A DNA stretch of 64,000 bases from JACVRW01 sp963764665 (GTDB lineage: Bacteria; Actinomycetota; Thermoleophilia; Solirubrobacterales; Thermoleophilaceae), in NCBI GenBank assembly GCA_963764665.1, contig CAVXTL010000026.1, forward strand, positions 62,001-126,000. Reading direction: 5' to 3'. Position 1 is the stretch's first letter; each line of letters opens with the position of its first letter. A program made the position numbers and the translations under genes. Below are positions 22,514 to 31,370 of this stretch, piece by piece. Below the pieces are notes generated by a model. The model was not told the DNA's origin and ran no database searches. It saw nothing but the letters and a program-made list of their open reading frames with translations.

Positions 22514-24796
22514 TTGCGTCCCCTGTCCCGCGTAGCCCGCCCAACGTTGCTGCTCTTCCTCTGCGGGGTGCTGGCCGCTCTGGCCGCCGCTCCCGCCGTC
22601 GGCGCCGCGCCGCTCAAGGCGCGCGGCAGCGTCAAGCAGGCGTACGTGCTCGGGGCGAAGAAGGGCCAGCGAGTGGTGCTCAAGAAGAGCGGGCGCACGA
22701 TCGATGCAGGGCGCGCCGACAGCTTCGGCAGCAAGATCTTCCGAGAGCTGAAGCCGGGCGGTGGCTACCGCGTCCGCGCCGGCAAGCGCACGAGCAAGCC
22801 CTTCAAGGTGCTGCGGCCCGGCTCCAATCCGAAGCAGGCCTTCTACAAGCGCCAGACGCTCAAGCAGGGCCTCAACTACGTGAAGATGCGCGACGGCGTG
22901 GAGCTCGCGATGACGGTGCGGCTGCCGTCCGGGAAGACGCTCGACGACGGTCCGTTCCCGACCTTCATCGAGTACTCGGGCTACCAGATCGCGGCGCCCA
23001 ACAGCCTGTTCGACTCGGTGGTCAAGCAGCTCGGCGGCGCCCCCGCCGATCCGCTCGCGCCGGCCTCCGGCACCGCCGTCGGCTCCCTGATCGGGCCGCT
23101 GCTCGACTTCGCGGTGGTGAGCGTGCAGATGCGCGGCTCCGGATGCTCCGGCGGCGCGTTCGACCTCTTCGACCTTCCCACCACGTACGACGGCTACGAC
23201 GCCGTCGAGGCGGTGGCCGCGCAGAGCTGGGTCAAGGGCGGCAAGGTGGGCATGGGCGGGATCTCCTTCTCAGGCATCACGCAGCTGTTCGTGGCAGGCA
23301 CGCAGCCTCCGCACCTCGCCGCGGTCTCGCCGATGTCGGTGAGCGACGACCTCTACACCGCCACCGGCTACCCGGGCGGCATCTTCAACTCGGGCTTCGC
23401 GAAGACGTGGGTGCAGGAGCGCATGGACGAGGCCAAGCCGGCGCCCGCCGGCGGCCAGCCGTATGCGCGCATCCTGAGCCAGCAGGGCGACAAGCACTGC
23501 CTGGCCAACCAGAAGCTCCGCCTTCAGACCGAGGACGCGCTCGAGATCCAGCAGCAGAACCCGTTCCGCACGCCGTCGCTGTTCGACCACCGAGCGCCCG
23601 GTCCCTGGCTCAAGCACGCAAAGGTGCCCGTTTTCCTGATCGGCCAGTTCCAGGACGAGCAGACCGGCGGGCACTTCCCCGAGAGCATCCCCTACCTGAA
23701 CGGGAACAAGAACGTCTGGGTCTCGCTCCAGAACGGCGTGCACGCCGACTCGCTCGGGCCGAGCACGATCACCCGCTGGGCCGAGTTCATGAAGCTCTTC
23801 GTGGCCAACGAGATCCCCGTGATCCCTCAGTCGGTGATCGGCCTCAGCGGCGCGCTCTACAGCTACCTCGCCGACGCCGGCGCGGCCCCGGTGGAGCAGT
23901 CGCGTTTCGCCGGCATGACCGATGTGGCCGCCGCCAAGGCGATCTTCAAGAAGGACCCGCGCGTGCGGCTCCTCATGGACAACGGCGCGGGCCCGCAGGG
24001 CCTCGGCTCGATCGGCGCCACCTGGGAGCTGAACTACGGCGCCTGGCCGCCCAAGCAGGCGCGCCCGACCAGGTACTTCCTCGGTCCGGGCGGCGCGCTC
24101 GGGTCCAAGCCCGCCAAGGCAAGCTCCGCCCGCTACACCGCCGACCCCGGCGCCCGGCCCAAGCAGACGCTGCCGGGTAACGGCTCCGACGATGCGTGGA
24201 AGGCGCAGCCGCCCTACAACTGGGCGCCCATCGCCGCCGGCAAGGGCCTCGGGTTCGTATCGAGCGCGCTCGCCAAGGACACCGTGATCGCCGGTCCCTC
24301 GAGCCTCGACATCTGGGTGAAGTCATCCGCACGCGACACCGACTTCCAGGTCACGCTCAGCGAGGTCCGGCCCGACGGCGCCGAGACCTACGTGCAGAAC
24401 GGCTGGCTCAGGGGCTCGCATCGCAAGCTCTACCCCAAGCGCTCTACGGCGCTCGACCCGGTGCCCACGCACCTGAAGAAGGACGCAGCGCCGCTCTCGA
24501 AGAAGCGCTACGTGCTGGTGCGAGTGCCGATCTACCCGGTGGCGCACGCCTTCCGTGCGGGCTCGCGTATCAGAGTGACCGTGCAGGCGCCGGGCGGCGA
24601 CCGCCCGCGCTGGGACTTCGCCACCGTCGACAACGGCAACACCCGGAACACGATCGCCCTGGGCGGTGCGCGCGCCTCGAGCCTGGTGCTGCCGGTGCTC
24701 TCGGGCGCCACGGCCAAGGGCACCCCGCTGCCGCCGGCCACCGCGCTGCGCGGTGAGCCCAGCCGCAGCTACACCGCCGCCTCCAACGGCGGCTGA
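22514..24796 (+). CDS. Secreted CocE/NonD family hydrolase (Xaa-Pro dipeptidyl-peptidase-like)
   Basis: A 760-residue protein with a TTG start and a signal peptide (LLLFLCGVLAALAAAPAVGAAP). An alpha/beta-hydrolase domain follows, with the strand YVKMRDGVELAMTVRLP, FPTFIEYSGYQ and the nucleophile in GMGGISFSGIT. The C-terminal jelly-roll (from about residue 560) includes DFQVTLSEVRPDG and RIRVTVQAPGGDRPRWDF. Members cleave Xaa-Pro peptides or esters such as cocaine; which applies here is open. It is expected outside the membrane. Confidence 0.9.
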   Translation: MRPLSRVARPTLLLFLCGVLAALAAAPAVGAAPLKARGSVKQAYVLGAKKGQRVVLKKSGRTIDAGRADSFGSKIFRELKPGGGYRVRAGKRTSKPFKVLRPGSNPKQAFYKRQTLKQGLNYVKMRDGVELAMTVRLPSGKTLDDGPFPTFIEYSGYQIAAPNSLFDSVVKQLGGAPADPLAPASGTAVGSLIGPLLDFAVVSVQMRGSGCSGGAFDLFDLPTTYDGYDAVEAVAAQSWVKGGKVGMGGISFSGITQLFVAGTQPPHLAAVSPMSVSDDLYTATGYPGGIFNSGFAKTWVQERMDEAKPAPAGGQPYARILSQQGDKHCLANQKLRLQTEDALEIQQQNPFRTPSLFDHRAPGPWLKHAKVPVFLIGQFQDEQTGGHFPESIPYLNGNKNVWVSLQNGVHADSLGPSTITRWAEFMKLFVANEIPVIPQSVIGLSGALYSYLADAGAAPVEQSRFAGMTDVAAAKAIFKKDPRVRLLMDNGAGPQGLGSIGATWELNYGAWPPKQARPTRYFLGPGGALGSKPAKASSARYTADPGARPKQTLPGNGSDDAWKAQPPYNWAPIAAGKGLGFVSSALAKDTVIAGPSSLDIWVKSSARDTDFQVTLSEVRPDGAETYVQNGWLRGSHRKLYPKRSTALDPVPTHLKKDAAPLSKKRYVLVRVPIYPVAHAFRAGSRIRVTVQAPGGDRPRWDFATVDNGNTRNTIALGGARASSLVLPVLSGATAKGTPLPPATALRGEPSRSYTAASNGG

Positions 24797-24811
24797 GCAG
24801 CCCCTACTCGA

Positions 24812-25519
24812 TCAGGGCCGGCCGACCCGGAAGCGCACCCGCTTCGAGGGCGAGCGGTTGTTGGCGTAGTCGTAGGCCACCAGCCGGAGCCTGTACGGCC
24901 CCGGCTCGAAGCCGCGCACGTGGAGGCGGTGTCGCACGCGACCCTTGCGAGCGTCGAAGTCGAACGTGCGCACGAGCTTCCACCTCCCCCTGACGGCGCG
25001 ATCGATGCGCCCCACGACGGTGGCCGCCTCGGAGAGAGACAGGTGCGCGTAGGCGCGGGTGGCCCGGCAGCGGCTCGAGGCGCTGGGACAGACGCGGCTC
25101 GGGCGCACGCTCAGCCTCGAGATCGCCGGGCGCTTCGTGTCGCGCGGCGGGAGCGCGATCACGGTGACCTCACCGCGCATGGCAGGGTGGACGCGGCAGC
25201 CATAGGTGAAGCGGCCGGTCTTCGTGAACAGGTGGGTGAAGGTGTGGCCCGCCGGGTGGGCGATCGCCTGCGGCGCCTTGCCCGGATCCGAGTCGAAGCT
25301 CTCAGCCTGGCCCGGGTCCGCGGTGACCGAGTGGTTGCCGCGAGGTCCGAGCCACTTCCACACCACGGTGTCGCCGACCGCCACCCGGGTGTCCGCGGGG
25401 CGGAGGAAGTCATCCCCCACCTGCACCTCCGTGGGGCCGTGCCCGGGGTGCCCGAGGGTGGTCGCGGGAGGGACGGCCAGTGCTGCCCCGAGAGCGACGG
25501 TGGCCGCCAGGCGGCGCAC
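24812..25519 (-). CDS. Secreted plastocyanin-like (cupredoxin) protein
   Basis: A 235-residue protein. GTG 25519 is chosen: it follows the upstream stop by one base and starts a signal peptide (VRRLAATVALGAALAVPPAT). The cupredoxin domain (about residues 28-125) has VGDTVVWKWLGPRGNHSV and TYGCRVHPAMRG, supplying His, Cys, His and Met type I copper ligands. The rest is a beta-rich domain with a possible second disulfide (VCPS, RCRA). It is probably a copper electron carrier outside the cell. Confidence 0.82.
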   Translation of the reverse strand: MRRLAATVALGAALAVPPATTLGHPGHGPTEVQVGDDFLRPADTRVAVGDTVVWKWLGPRGNHSVTADPGQAESFDSDPGKAPQAIAHPAGHTFTHLFTKTGRFTYGCRVHPAMRGEVTVIALPPRDTKRPAISRLSVRPSRVCPSASSRCRATRAYAHLSLSEAATVVGRIDRAVRGRWKLVRTFDFDARKGRVRHRLHVRGFEPGPYRLRLVAYDYANNRSPSKRVRFRVGRP

Positions 25520-25520
25520 C

Positions 25521-25808
25521 TCAGAGGCGCGTGGCCCAGTAGGCCTTCGATGCACGGCTGCAGTACACGCGGACCGCGCCTGCCGGGTTCACGCAGGACC
25601 AGCCGCCCGGCTTGCCGCGGTCGCGCAGATAGCGCCGCACCCACTTGCGCGCCGAGCGGCAGGCGATCGCGCGTCCGGTGACCCGGTAGTCGGCCGATCC
25701 CTTCGACACGACTCCGCAGTTGGTCCCGTGGGCGGCGGGCGCGGTGGCCGGACTCGTCGCGGCGAGCGCGGCGGCAGCCACGAGCACGGCGGCGAGTCGC
25801 TTGGTCAC
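25521..25808 (-). CDS. Small secreted Cys-rich protein
   Basis: 95 residues: signal peptide (MTKRLAAVLVAAAALAATSPATA) and a mature part with four Cys (TNCGVV, AIACRS, WSCVNP, VYCSR) and basic residues, consistent with two disulfides. No known family. It is followed by the cupredoxin gene with a one-base gap, so the two are co-transcribed. Confidence 0.7.
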   Translation of the reverse strand: MTKRLAAVLVAAAALAATSPATAPAAHGTNCGVVSKGSADYRVTGRAIACRSARKWVRRYLRDRGKPGGWSCVNPAGAVRVYCSRASKAYWATRL

Positions 25809-25883
25809 GCGGGCGAGGTTACCCCCCGCGGGCAGACAGTCCCCCCACTAGCTGCGGCCCTGCCGCGAAGGTAGGGTCCTCGC

Positions 25884-26897
25884 ATGGCCCAGACCAATCA
25901 GCGGTTCCTGCTTCGCGAGCGACCCGAGAAGCGGTGCGTGCCGCAGACCTTCGAGCTCGTCGAGGAGGAGGTGCCGGAGGTCGGCGAGGGCGAGGCACTG
26001 GTGCGCACCGAGTGGATCTCGCTCGATCCCACCAACCGCGCCTGGATCGGCGAGACGCCCACCTACCTGCCGCCGGTGGCCATCGGCGAGGTCATGCGCG
26101 CCGCCGGTCTGGGCCGCGTGGTCGAGTCGAAGCACCCGCGCTACGAGGAGGGCCAGCTCGTCCAGGGCCTGATCGGCTGGCAGCAGTGGATGGTGGCCTC
26201 GGACTCGATGCCGCTCCTACCGGTGACCGAGGTCGAGGGCGCGGCCCCGAGCCTGTACCTGGGCGCGCTCGGCATGACGGGCCTCACGGCCTGGGTGGGC
26301 ATCAACGACATCGCCAAGCCGCAGGAGGGGGAGACGGTCGTGGTCTCGGCTGCGGCCGGAGCGGTGGGGTCGGTGGTCGGCCAGCTTGCCAAGGCGCGCG
26401 GCGCCCGGGTGGTCGGAATCGCCGGCGGGCCGGAGAAGTGCGCGCTGATCACCGAGCAGCTCGGCTTCGACGCCGCGGTGGACTACAAGGCCGACGACTG
26501 GCGCGACCAGCTCAAGGCCGCCACTCCCGATGGGATCGACGTGGACTTCGAGAACGTGGGCGGCCCGATCATGGACGCGGTCTTCGCGCGTCTCAACTTT
26601 CGCGGGCGCGTGGCCCTCTGCGGCCTGATCTCCGACTACAACTCCACGGAGCCCCCCGCCGGCCCGCGGAGCTTCGGCAACCTGCTCGTGAACCGCGTGC
26701 TGCTTCAGGGCTTCATCGTGCTCGACCACTTCCACCGGGCGCCCGAGGCGATCGGCGAGCTGGCCGGTCTGCTGGCCGAGGGCAAGCTGCAACCGCTCGA
26801 GACGGTGGTGGAGGGCTTCGATCAGCTGCCCACCGCCATCAACATGCTCTTCGACGGCGCGAACCTCGGCAAGCTCGTGGTCAAGGTCGCGGACTAG
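25884..26897 (+). CDS. NADP-dependent medium-chain oxidoreductase (leukotriene/curcumin reductase-like)
   Basis: A 337-residue zinc-free MDR protein. Family features: WISLDPTNRAWI, VMRAAGLGRVVES, the Rossmann loop VSAAAGAVGSVVGQLAK (AxxGxxG) and FENVGGPIMDAVFARL. The group reduces enone double bonds with NADPH. The substrate is not predictable. It ends overlapping the convergent PKD-protein stop. Confidence 0.93.
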   Translation: MAQTNQRFLLRERPEKRCVPQTFELVEEEVPEVGEGEALVRTEWISLDPTNRAWIGETPTYLPPVAIGEVMRAAGLGRVVESKHPRYEEGQLVQGLIGWQQWMVASDSMPLLPVTEVEGAAPSLYLGALGMTGLTAWVGINDIAKPQEGETVVVSAAAGAVGSVVGQLAKARGARVVGIAGGPEKCALITEQLGFDAAVDYKADDWRDQLKAATPDGIDVDFENVGGPIMDAVFARLNFRGRVALCGLISDYNSTEPPAGPRSFGNLLVNRVLLQGFIVLDHFHRAPEAIGELAGLLAEGKLQPLETVVEGFDQLPTAINMLFDGANLGKLVVKVAD

Positions 26898-27826
26898 TCC
26901 GGGCAGGGGCTGGGGCGCGTTGCCCCCGGCGCCACGCAGGCGTCCACTCGCGCGGGCGCCCGCCCGCGCCTGATCCTGAAGCGCGTGTACTTGCCGATCC
27001 GGCCCGGCCGCGTGGCCAGCACCTCGAGCACCGTCCCGGCGCGCAGCCGGCGCTGAAGGCGCCGGAAGCGAACGCTGCCGTCGGCGGCCTCCACCGAGCG
27101 CCGCCGCCAGGGGCAGTCGCGCCCGCGGCAGCGCACCAGCACGGCCATGCCCTCGGGCCCACGCACTCCGAGCAGGCTCACTCGCATTCCCGCTCGTGTC
27201 GTGCGAACCCTGAGCCGCACGACAGGAAATGGCCTGAGCAGCTCGGCCGGGAGCGAGGTGACCACGAGCGGCCGGTAGATCGAGTCCGTGGCACCGTCGC
27301 GGTCGAGCACCAGGAGGCCGACGCGGTGGAACCCCGGCGCGAGGGTGAGCGAGGCGCTCACGGACATGCTGTCGTCGAACGCTCCGTCCCCGTCCAGGTC
27401 CCACGAGTAGCGCACGATCGGCCCGTCGAGGTCCACCGAGGTCGATGCCACGGTCACCACATCGCCCTCCGCCGGGGACGCCGGTGAGAAGCCGAAGCGC
27501 GCGACCGGCGGTCGGTTACGGACGTCGATCTGCTGTTTCTGAATCGCGGCGTCGACGTTCACGCAGAGCGAGACCGAGTACTCGCCCGGGGTGGTGAACG
27601 AACGCGCGGCGTTCGGCCCGGCGGCGTCGTCGCAATCGTCATCCCCGTCGAGGTCCCAAGCGAGGCTCGTGATCGTGCCGGTGGAGGTCGAGCTGAAGCT
27701 CACGAGCTGGCCAGTGAGAGGCGAGACGGGCGAGTAGGTGAACGACGCCACGGGCGCCTGTGCGGCGGCGGAGGCCGGCAGCGCGAGGGCCGCCAGCCCG
27801 AAAAGCGCGAGGCCGATCAGCCTCAT
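26894..27826 (-). CDS. Secreted PKD-domain protein
   Basis: 310 residues with a signal peptide (LIGLALFGLAALALPASAAAQ). Two PKD repeats follow: the first carries ASFTYSPVSPLTGQLVSFSS and SLAWDLDGDDDCDD, the second RFGFSPASPAEGDVVTV and RYSWDLDGDGAFDD. A basic C-terminal domain has one Cys pair (VRCRGRDCPWRRR) near residue 255. PKD folds typically mediate protein or polysaccharide contacts on the cell surface. Confidence 0.85.
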   Translation of the reverse strand: MRLIGLALFGLAALALPASAAAQAPVASFTYSPVSPLTGQLVSFSSTSTGTITSLAWDLDGDDDCDDAAGPNAARSFTTPGEYSVSLCVNVDAAIQKQQIDVRNRPPVARFGFSPASPAEGDVVTVASTSVDLDGPIVRYSWDLDGDGAFDDSMSVSASLTLAPGFHRVGLLVLDRDGATDSIYRPLVVTSLPAELLRPFPVVRLRVRTTRAGMRVSLLGVRGPEGMAVLVRCRGRDCPWRRRSVEAADGSVRFRRLQRRLRAGTVLEVLATRPGRIGKYTRFRIRRGRAPARVDACVAPGATRPSPCPD

Positions 27827-27860
27827 GCTCGTCGAAGCTACCGACCGCGGCGCTCCAGCG

Positions 27861-28640
27861 CTAGTCCAGCCAGGGCACGAGCTCGGCCACCGACTCGAGG
27901 ATGTGCGCCGGCCGGTACGGGAAGCGCTCGACGTCGGCCCGCGTGGCTACCCCGGTCAGCACGAGCACGGTCTCGAGTCCGGCCTCCAGGCCGGCCACCA
28001 CATCGGTGTCCATCCGGTCGCCGATCATCACCGTGGTCTCCGAGTGGGCGTCGATGGCATTGAGCGCCGAGCGCATCATCAGCGGGTTCGGCTTGCCCAC
28101 GAAATAAGGATCGACTCCGGTGGCGCGGCTGATCAGCGCGGCCACCGATCCGGTGGCCGGCAGCGGGCCCTGCGCCGACGGACCGGTGGGGTCGGGGTTG
28201 GTGGCGATGAAGCGCGCGCCGCCGGCCACCAGCCGGATGGCGTGGGTGATGCGCTCGAAGCTGTAGGTGCGCGTCTCGCCCAGCACCACGTAGTCGGGGT
28301 CGCGCTCGGTCTGGGTGTAGCCCGCCTGGTGGAGCGCGGTGGTCAGGCCCGCCTCCCCGATCACGAACGCCGATCCGCCGGGGCGCTGGTCCGCGAGGAA
28401 CTGGCCGGTGGCGAGCGCCGAGGTCCAGATCGCCTCCTCGGGCACCTCGAGGCCGCTGGCCCGCAGCCGGGCGGCCAGATCGCGGCGGGTGTAGATCGAG
28501 TTGTTCGTGAGCACGAGGAACGGCGTCTCGCGCTCCCGAAGCCGGGCGAGGAAATCGCCGGCGCCCGGGATGGCGTGCTCCTCGGAGACCAGCACCCCGT
28601 CCATGTCCATCAGCCAGCTGTGGATCTCGCGGCGAGTCAC
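27861..28640 (-). CDS. HAD-IIA hydrolase (NagD-like)
   Basis: HAD phosphatase with the DxD nucleophile in LMDMDGVLV, motif II in FLVLTNNS, the cap type C2A and the late metal motif in TVMIGDRMDTDV. GTG 28640 is chosen, giving 259 residues; a longer frame would start at 28685 and overlap the divergent gene. Enzymes of this type dephosphorylate nucleotides, sugar phosphates or 4-nitrophenyl phosphate. The substrate is unknown. Confidence 0.88.
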   Translation of the reverse strand: MTRREIHSWLMDMDGVLVSEEHAIPGAGDFLARLRERETPFLVLTNNSIYTRRDLAARLRASGLEVPEEAIWTSALATGQFLADQRPGGSAFVIGEAGLTTALHQAGYTQTERDPDYVVLGETRTYSFERITHAIRLVAGGARFIATNPDPTGPSAQGPLPATGSVAALISRATGVDPYFVGKPNPLMMRSALNAIDAHSETTVMIGDRMDTDVVAGLEAGLETVLVLTGVATRADVERFPYRPAHILESVAELVPWLD

Positions 28641-28683
28641 CGGCGGATCGTAGTCTGGGCGTCCCCGAGAACGAGGAGAGCGC

Positions 28684-29095
28684 ATGGAGCTGGTGGCCGC
28701 CTATCCGATCGTCGTGACGGACAAGCTCGGCGAGTGTCGCGAGTTCCACGCGCGCTGGTTCGGCCTCGAGGCCATCTTCGAGGCCGACTGGATCGCGGTG
28801 CTCTCAGCGGGAGGCGGAGTCCCGGCGATTGCGTTCATGCACAGCCGGCATCCGTCCACGCCGCCGTCACCCGGGCCCTACGAAGGCGACGGCATGTTGC
28901 TCACGCTGCAGGTGGCCGACGCGGCGGCGGAGTTCGAGCGGCTCGCGTCGGCCGGGACTGCGGTTCGACCTCGAGCTGAGGGACGAGCCGTGGGGGCAGC
29001 GCCGCTTCGGAGTGGTCGATCCCTCGGGGATGTGGGTGGACGTGGTGGAGCAGATCGAGCCTGCCCCCGGCTGGTGGGAGCCGTACCTGTCCTAG
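28684..29095 (+). pseudogene. VOC family protein, single-base frameshift
   Basis: ATG 28684 with a GAGGAG site starts VAAYPIVVTDKLGECREFHARWFGLEA, a VOC fold. After EFERLASAG the frame breaks at 28957: dropping one base joins it to LRFDLELRDEPWGQRRFGVV and on to EPYLS at 29095. The repaired protein has about 136 residues. The corrected stop falls in a CCTAGG shared with the convergent cyclase. It is either a decayed gene or a base error. Confidence 0.7.
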
Positions 29096-29843
29096 GCCAC
29101 GTGCGCCACCACCCGGGCCGGCGCCGCGCTGCCGCCGACCAGGCGAAGCGGGAAGCACGAGACCGTGAACCCGTGAGCGCGGCAGCTGGCCGAGGTTCAC
29201 GAGCCGCTCGATCTGCGAGTACGCCAGGCCGCACTGGTGCGCCTCCCAGAAGACGCCGGGCCGCTGCTCGGCCTTCGCGCGCTCGGCCTGCAGGTGGAGC
29301 GGGGCGTCCCAGCCCCAGGCGTCGATGCCCATCACGCGCACGCCACGGTCGTGGAGCCAGCGGGTGCCGTCGGCGGTGACCCCCGGCCCGCGGGCGATGT
29401 AGTCCGGCTGCTCGTAGAACGCGTCGCGGCCGGTGTGCACGAGCACGATGTCGAGCTCCTCGAGAGCACGCGGCACCCGTTCCTCGAGGTCGGCCGCGCT
29501 CAGCGCCTCCCCGTCGGCACGGTCGGTGGCGTCGATCACCACGCCGGGCGCGTGGAACCACTCGAGCGGCAGCTCGTCGATCGTCTGGGCGCGGGCGGCC
29601 GTCGATCGACGAGTTGTAGTGCCACGGGGCGTCCACGTGGGTGGTGTTGTGCGTGCCGAGGCGGGTGAAGGTGTCGGTGGCCCAGCCCTCGCGGTCGCGC
29701 AGCAGCTCGGGCCCGACACCGAAGAGGGTCTGGATGGCCGCGGCACCGCTCGCGTGGTCCTCGAAGGCAACGTCCGTGCGCAGCACGTCTGGGTACTCGG
29801 GCGGGTCGGGACGGATCGGCGCGGACAGGTCTATCAGCGGCAT
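29092..29843 (-). pseudogene. Cyclase-family (kynurenine formamidase-like) protein, two frameshifts
   Basis: The ATG at 29843 has a strong GAGGAGG site. The opening PLIDLSAPIRPDPPEYPD and the metal motif GTHNTTHVDAPWHY (HxGTHxDxPxH type) identify the cyclase fold. The frame slips near 29591 (after SIDGRP, resuming AQTIDELPLEWFHAP) and again near 29182 (after LGQLP, resuming HGFTVSCFPLRLVGG to HVA stop at 29092). Removing one base at each point restores about 250 residues. The family hydrolyses amides or cyclic substrates; the substrate here is open. Confidence 0.7.
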
Positions 29844-29883
29844 TGGGCCTCCTCTGGTCGGATTGGGAGGCTATGGTCTCGCC

Positions 29884-31326
29884 GTGGGCGAACGGGTGCT
29901 GCTGCGCGGCGGGTACGTGCTGTCGATGGACGACGACGTCGGCGAGCTGCCCACCGGGGACGTGCTGGTCGAGGACGGCCGGATCGCGGCGGTGAGCCCG
30001 CGGCTGGAGGTGGAGGACGCCGAGCTGCTGGACGTGGCGGGGCACGTGGTGATGCCCGGCTTCGTGGACACCCACCGGCACACCTGGCAGTCGCCCTTCC
30101 GCGGCGTCTGCGCCGACTGGACCCTCGAGGACTACTTCCGCGGCATCCGCACCACGATCTCGCCCAACTGCTCCGCCGCCGACGTGTACGCCGGCAACCA
30201 CCTCGGGGCGCTCGAGGCGCTGGACGCGGGCGTGACCACGATCCTCGACTTCTCGCACTGCAACAACACCCCGGAGCACGCCGACGGCGCGCTTCAGGGT
30301 CTCCGCGACGCGGGCATCCGCGCGCTCTTCGCCTACGGCTACTACCCGGCGCCGGCGCCCGAGCCGGTGTTCACGGACCACGAGCAGCGCCTGGCCGACG
30401 CGCGCCGGATCCGCTCCGCCGAGCTGTCGTCGGACGACGCGCTGGTGACGATGGGCGTGGCGCTCACCGAGGTCGGCCTGCTGCCCTTCGAGCAGACGAT
30501 CGCCGAGGCGCGCTCGGCGCGTGAGCTGGGCCTGCCGTCGGTGCTGCACACCGGCTGCAGCTGGGGCTCGCCGATCACCGAGGGGATCCCCGAGCTCGAC
30601 CACCACGGGCTGCTCGGGCCCGACCAGGTGCACGTGCACTGCAACACGCTCGACGACCGGAACTTCCGCAGGCTGGCCGACAACGACTGCAAGGTCTCCT
30701 CGAGCCCGGAGACCGAGATCCAGATGGGGATGGGGCACCCCGTGATCCGGCGGGCGCTCGGGCACGGGCTGCGACCGAGCCTGTCGTGCGACGTGATGTC
30801 GTCGAACTCGGGTGACATGTTCAGCCAGATGCGCATGGGCCTCCAGTTCGAGCGCTGCATGCGCAACGACCTCTTCAACGCGCGCAACACGATGCCCGAC
30901 GCCCTCGACCTGACCGTGCGCGACGCGCTTCGCTGGGGCACGAGCAACGGTGCGCACGCGATGGGGATGGAGGACCGCATCGGGTCGCTCACGCCCGGCA
31001 AGCAGGCGGACGTGATCGTGATCGGAGGGCGGCGGCTCAACATGGTGCCGATGGCCGACCCCGTGGGCTGCCTGGTGGCGCAGGCCAACCCGTCGAACGT
31101 CGTGCACGTGCTCGTGGCCGGGCGCTTCGCCAAGCGCGACTCCGAGCTGGTGGGGGTGGACGTGGACCGGGCGGTCGAGCTGGCCCAGGAGACCTCGACG
31201 CGCGTGCTGGGCGCGCTGGGGGACGGCGAGACGCTGCTGCCGCCGGCGCCCGAGGGCTTCGCCGACATGTTGAGCAAGGTGGCCGCGGGCAACCTCGCGC
31301 GGGCCTGGGCCATCGAGCCGGGCTGA
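29884..31326 (+). CDS. Amidohydrolase-superfamily aminohydrolase (8-oxoguanine/triazine deaminase-like)
   Basis: A 480-residue metal-dependent TIM-barrel hydrolase, GTG start at 29884. The metal ligands are THRHTW (HxH), HTGCSWG, HVHCNTL and Asp in SCDVMSSNSGD; the N-terminal VVMPGFVDTH and C-terminal GKQADVIVI mark the chlorohydrolase/SsnA branch. Members deaminate purines, guanine derivatives or triazines. It lies just downstream of the divergent cyclase, so the two may handle related ring compounds (inference). Confidence 0.9.
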   Translation: MGERVLLRGGYVLSMDDDVGELPTGDVLVEDGRIAAVSPRLEVEDAELLDVAGHVVMPGFVDTHRHTWQSPFRGVCADWTLEDYFRGIRTTISPNCSAADVYAGNHLGALEALDAGVTTILDFSHCNNTPEHADGALQGLRDAGIRALFAYGYYPAPAPEPVFTDHEQRLADARRIRSAELSSDDALVTMGVALTEVGLLPFEQTIAEARSARELGLPSVLHTGCSWGSPITEGIPELDHHGLLGPDQVHVHCNTLDDRNFRRLADNDCKVSSSPETEIQMGMGHPVIRRALGHGLRPSLSCDVMSSNSGDMFSQMRMGLQFERCMRNDLFNARNTMPDALDLTVRDALRWGTSNGAHAMGMEDRIGSLTPGKQADVIVIGGRRLNMVPMADPVGCLVAQANPSNVVHVLVAGRFAKRDSELVGVDVDRAVELAQETSTRVLGALGDGETLLPPAPEGFADMLSKVAAGNLARAWAIEPG

Positions 31327-31370
31327 ACGTCGCTCACAACGGGGCGCCGGCGTGCCGATAGCACTCCTGA

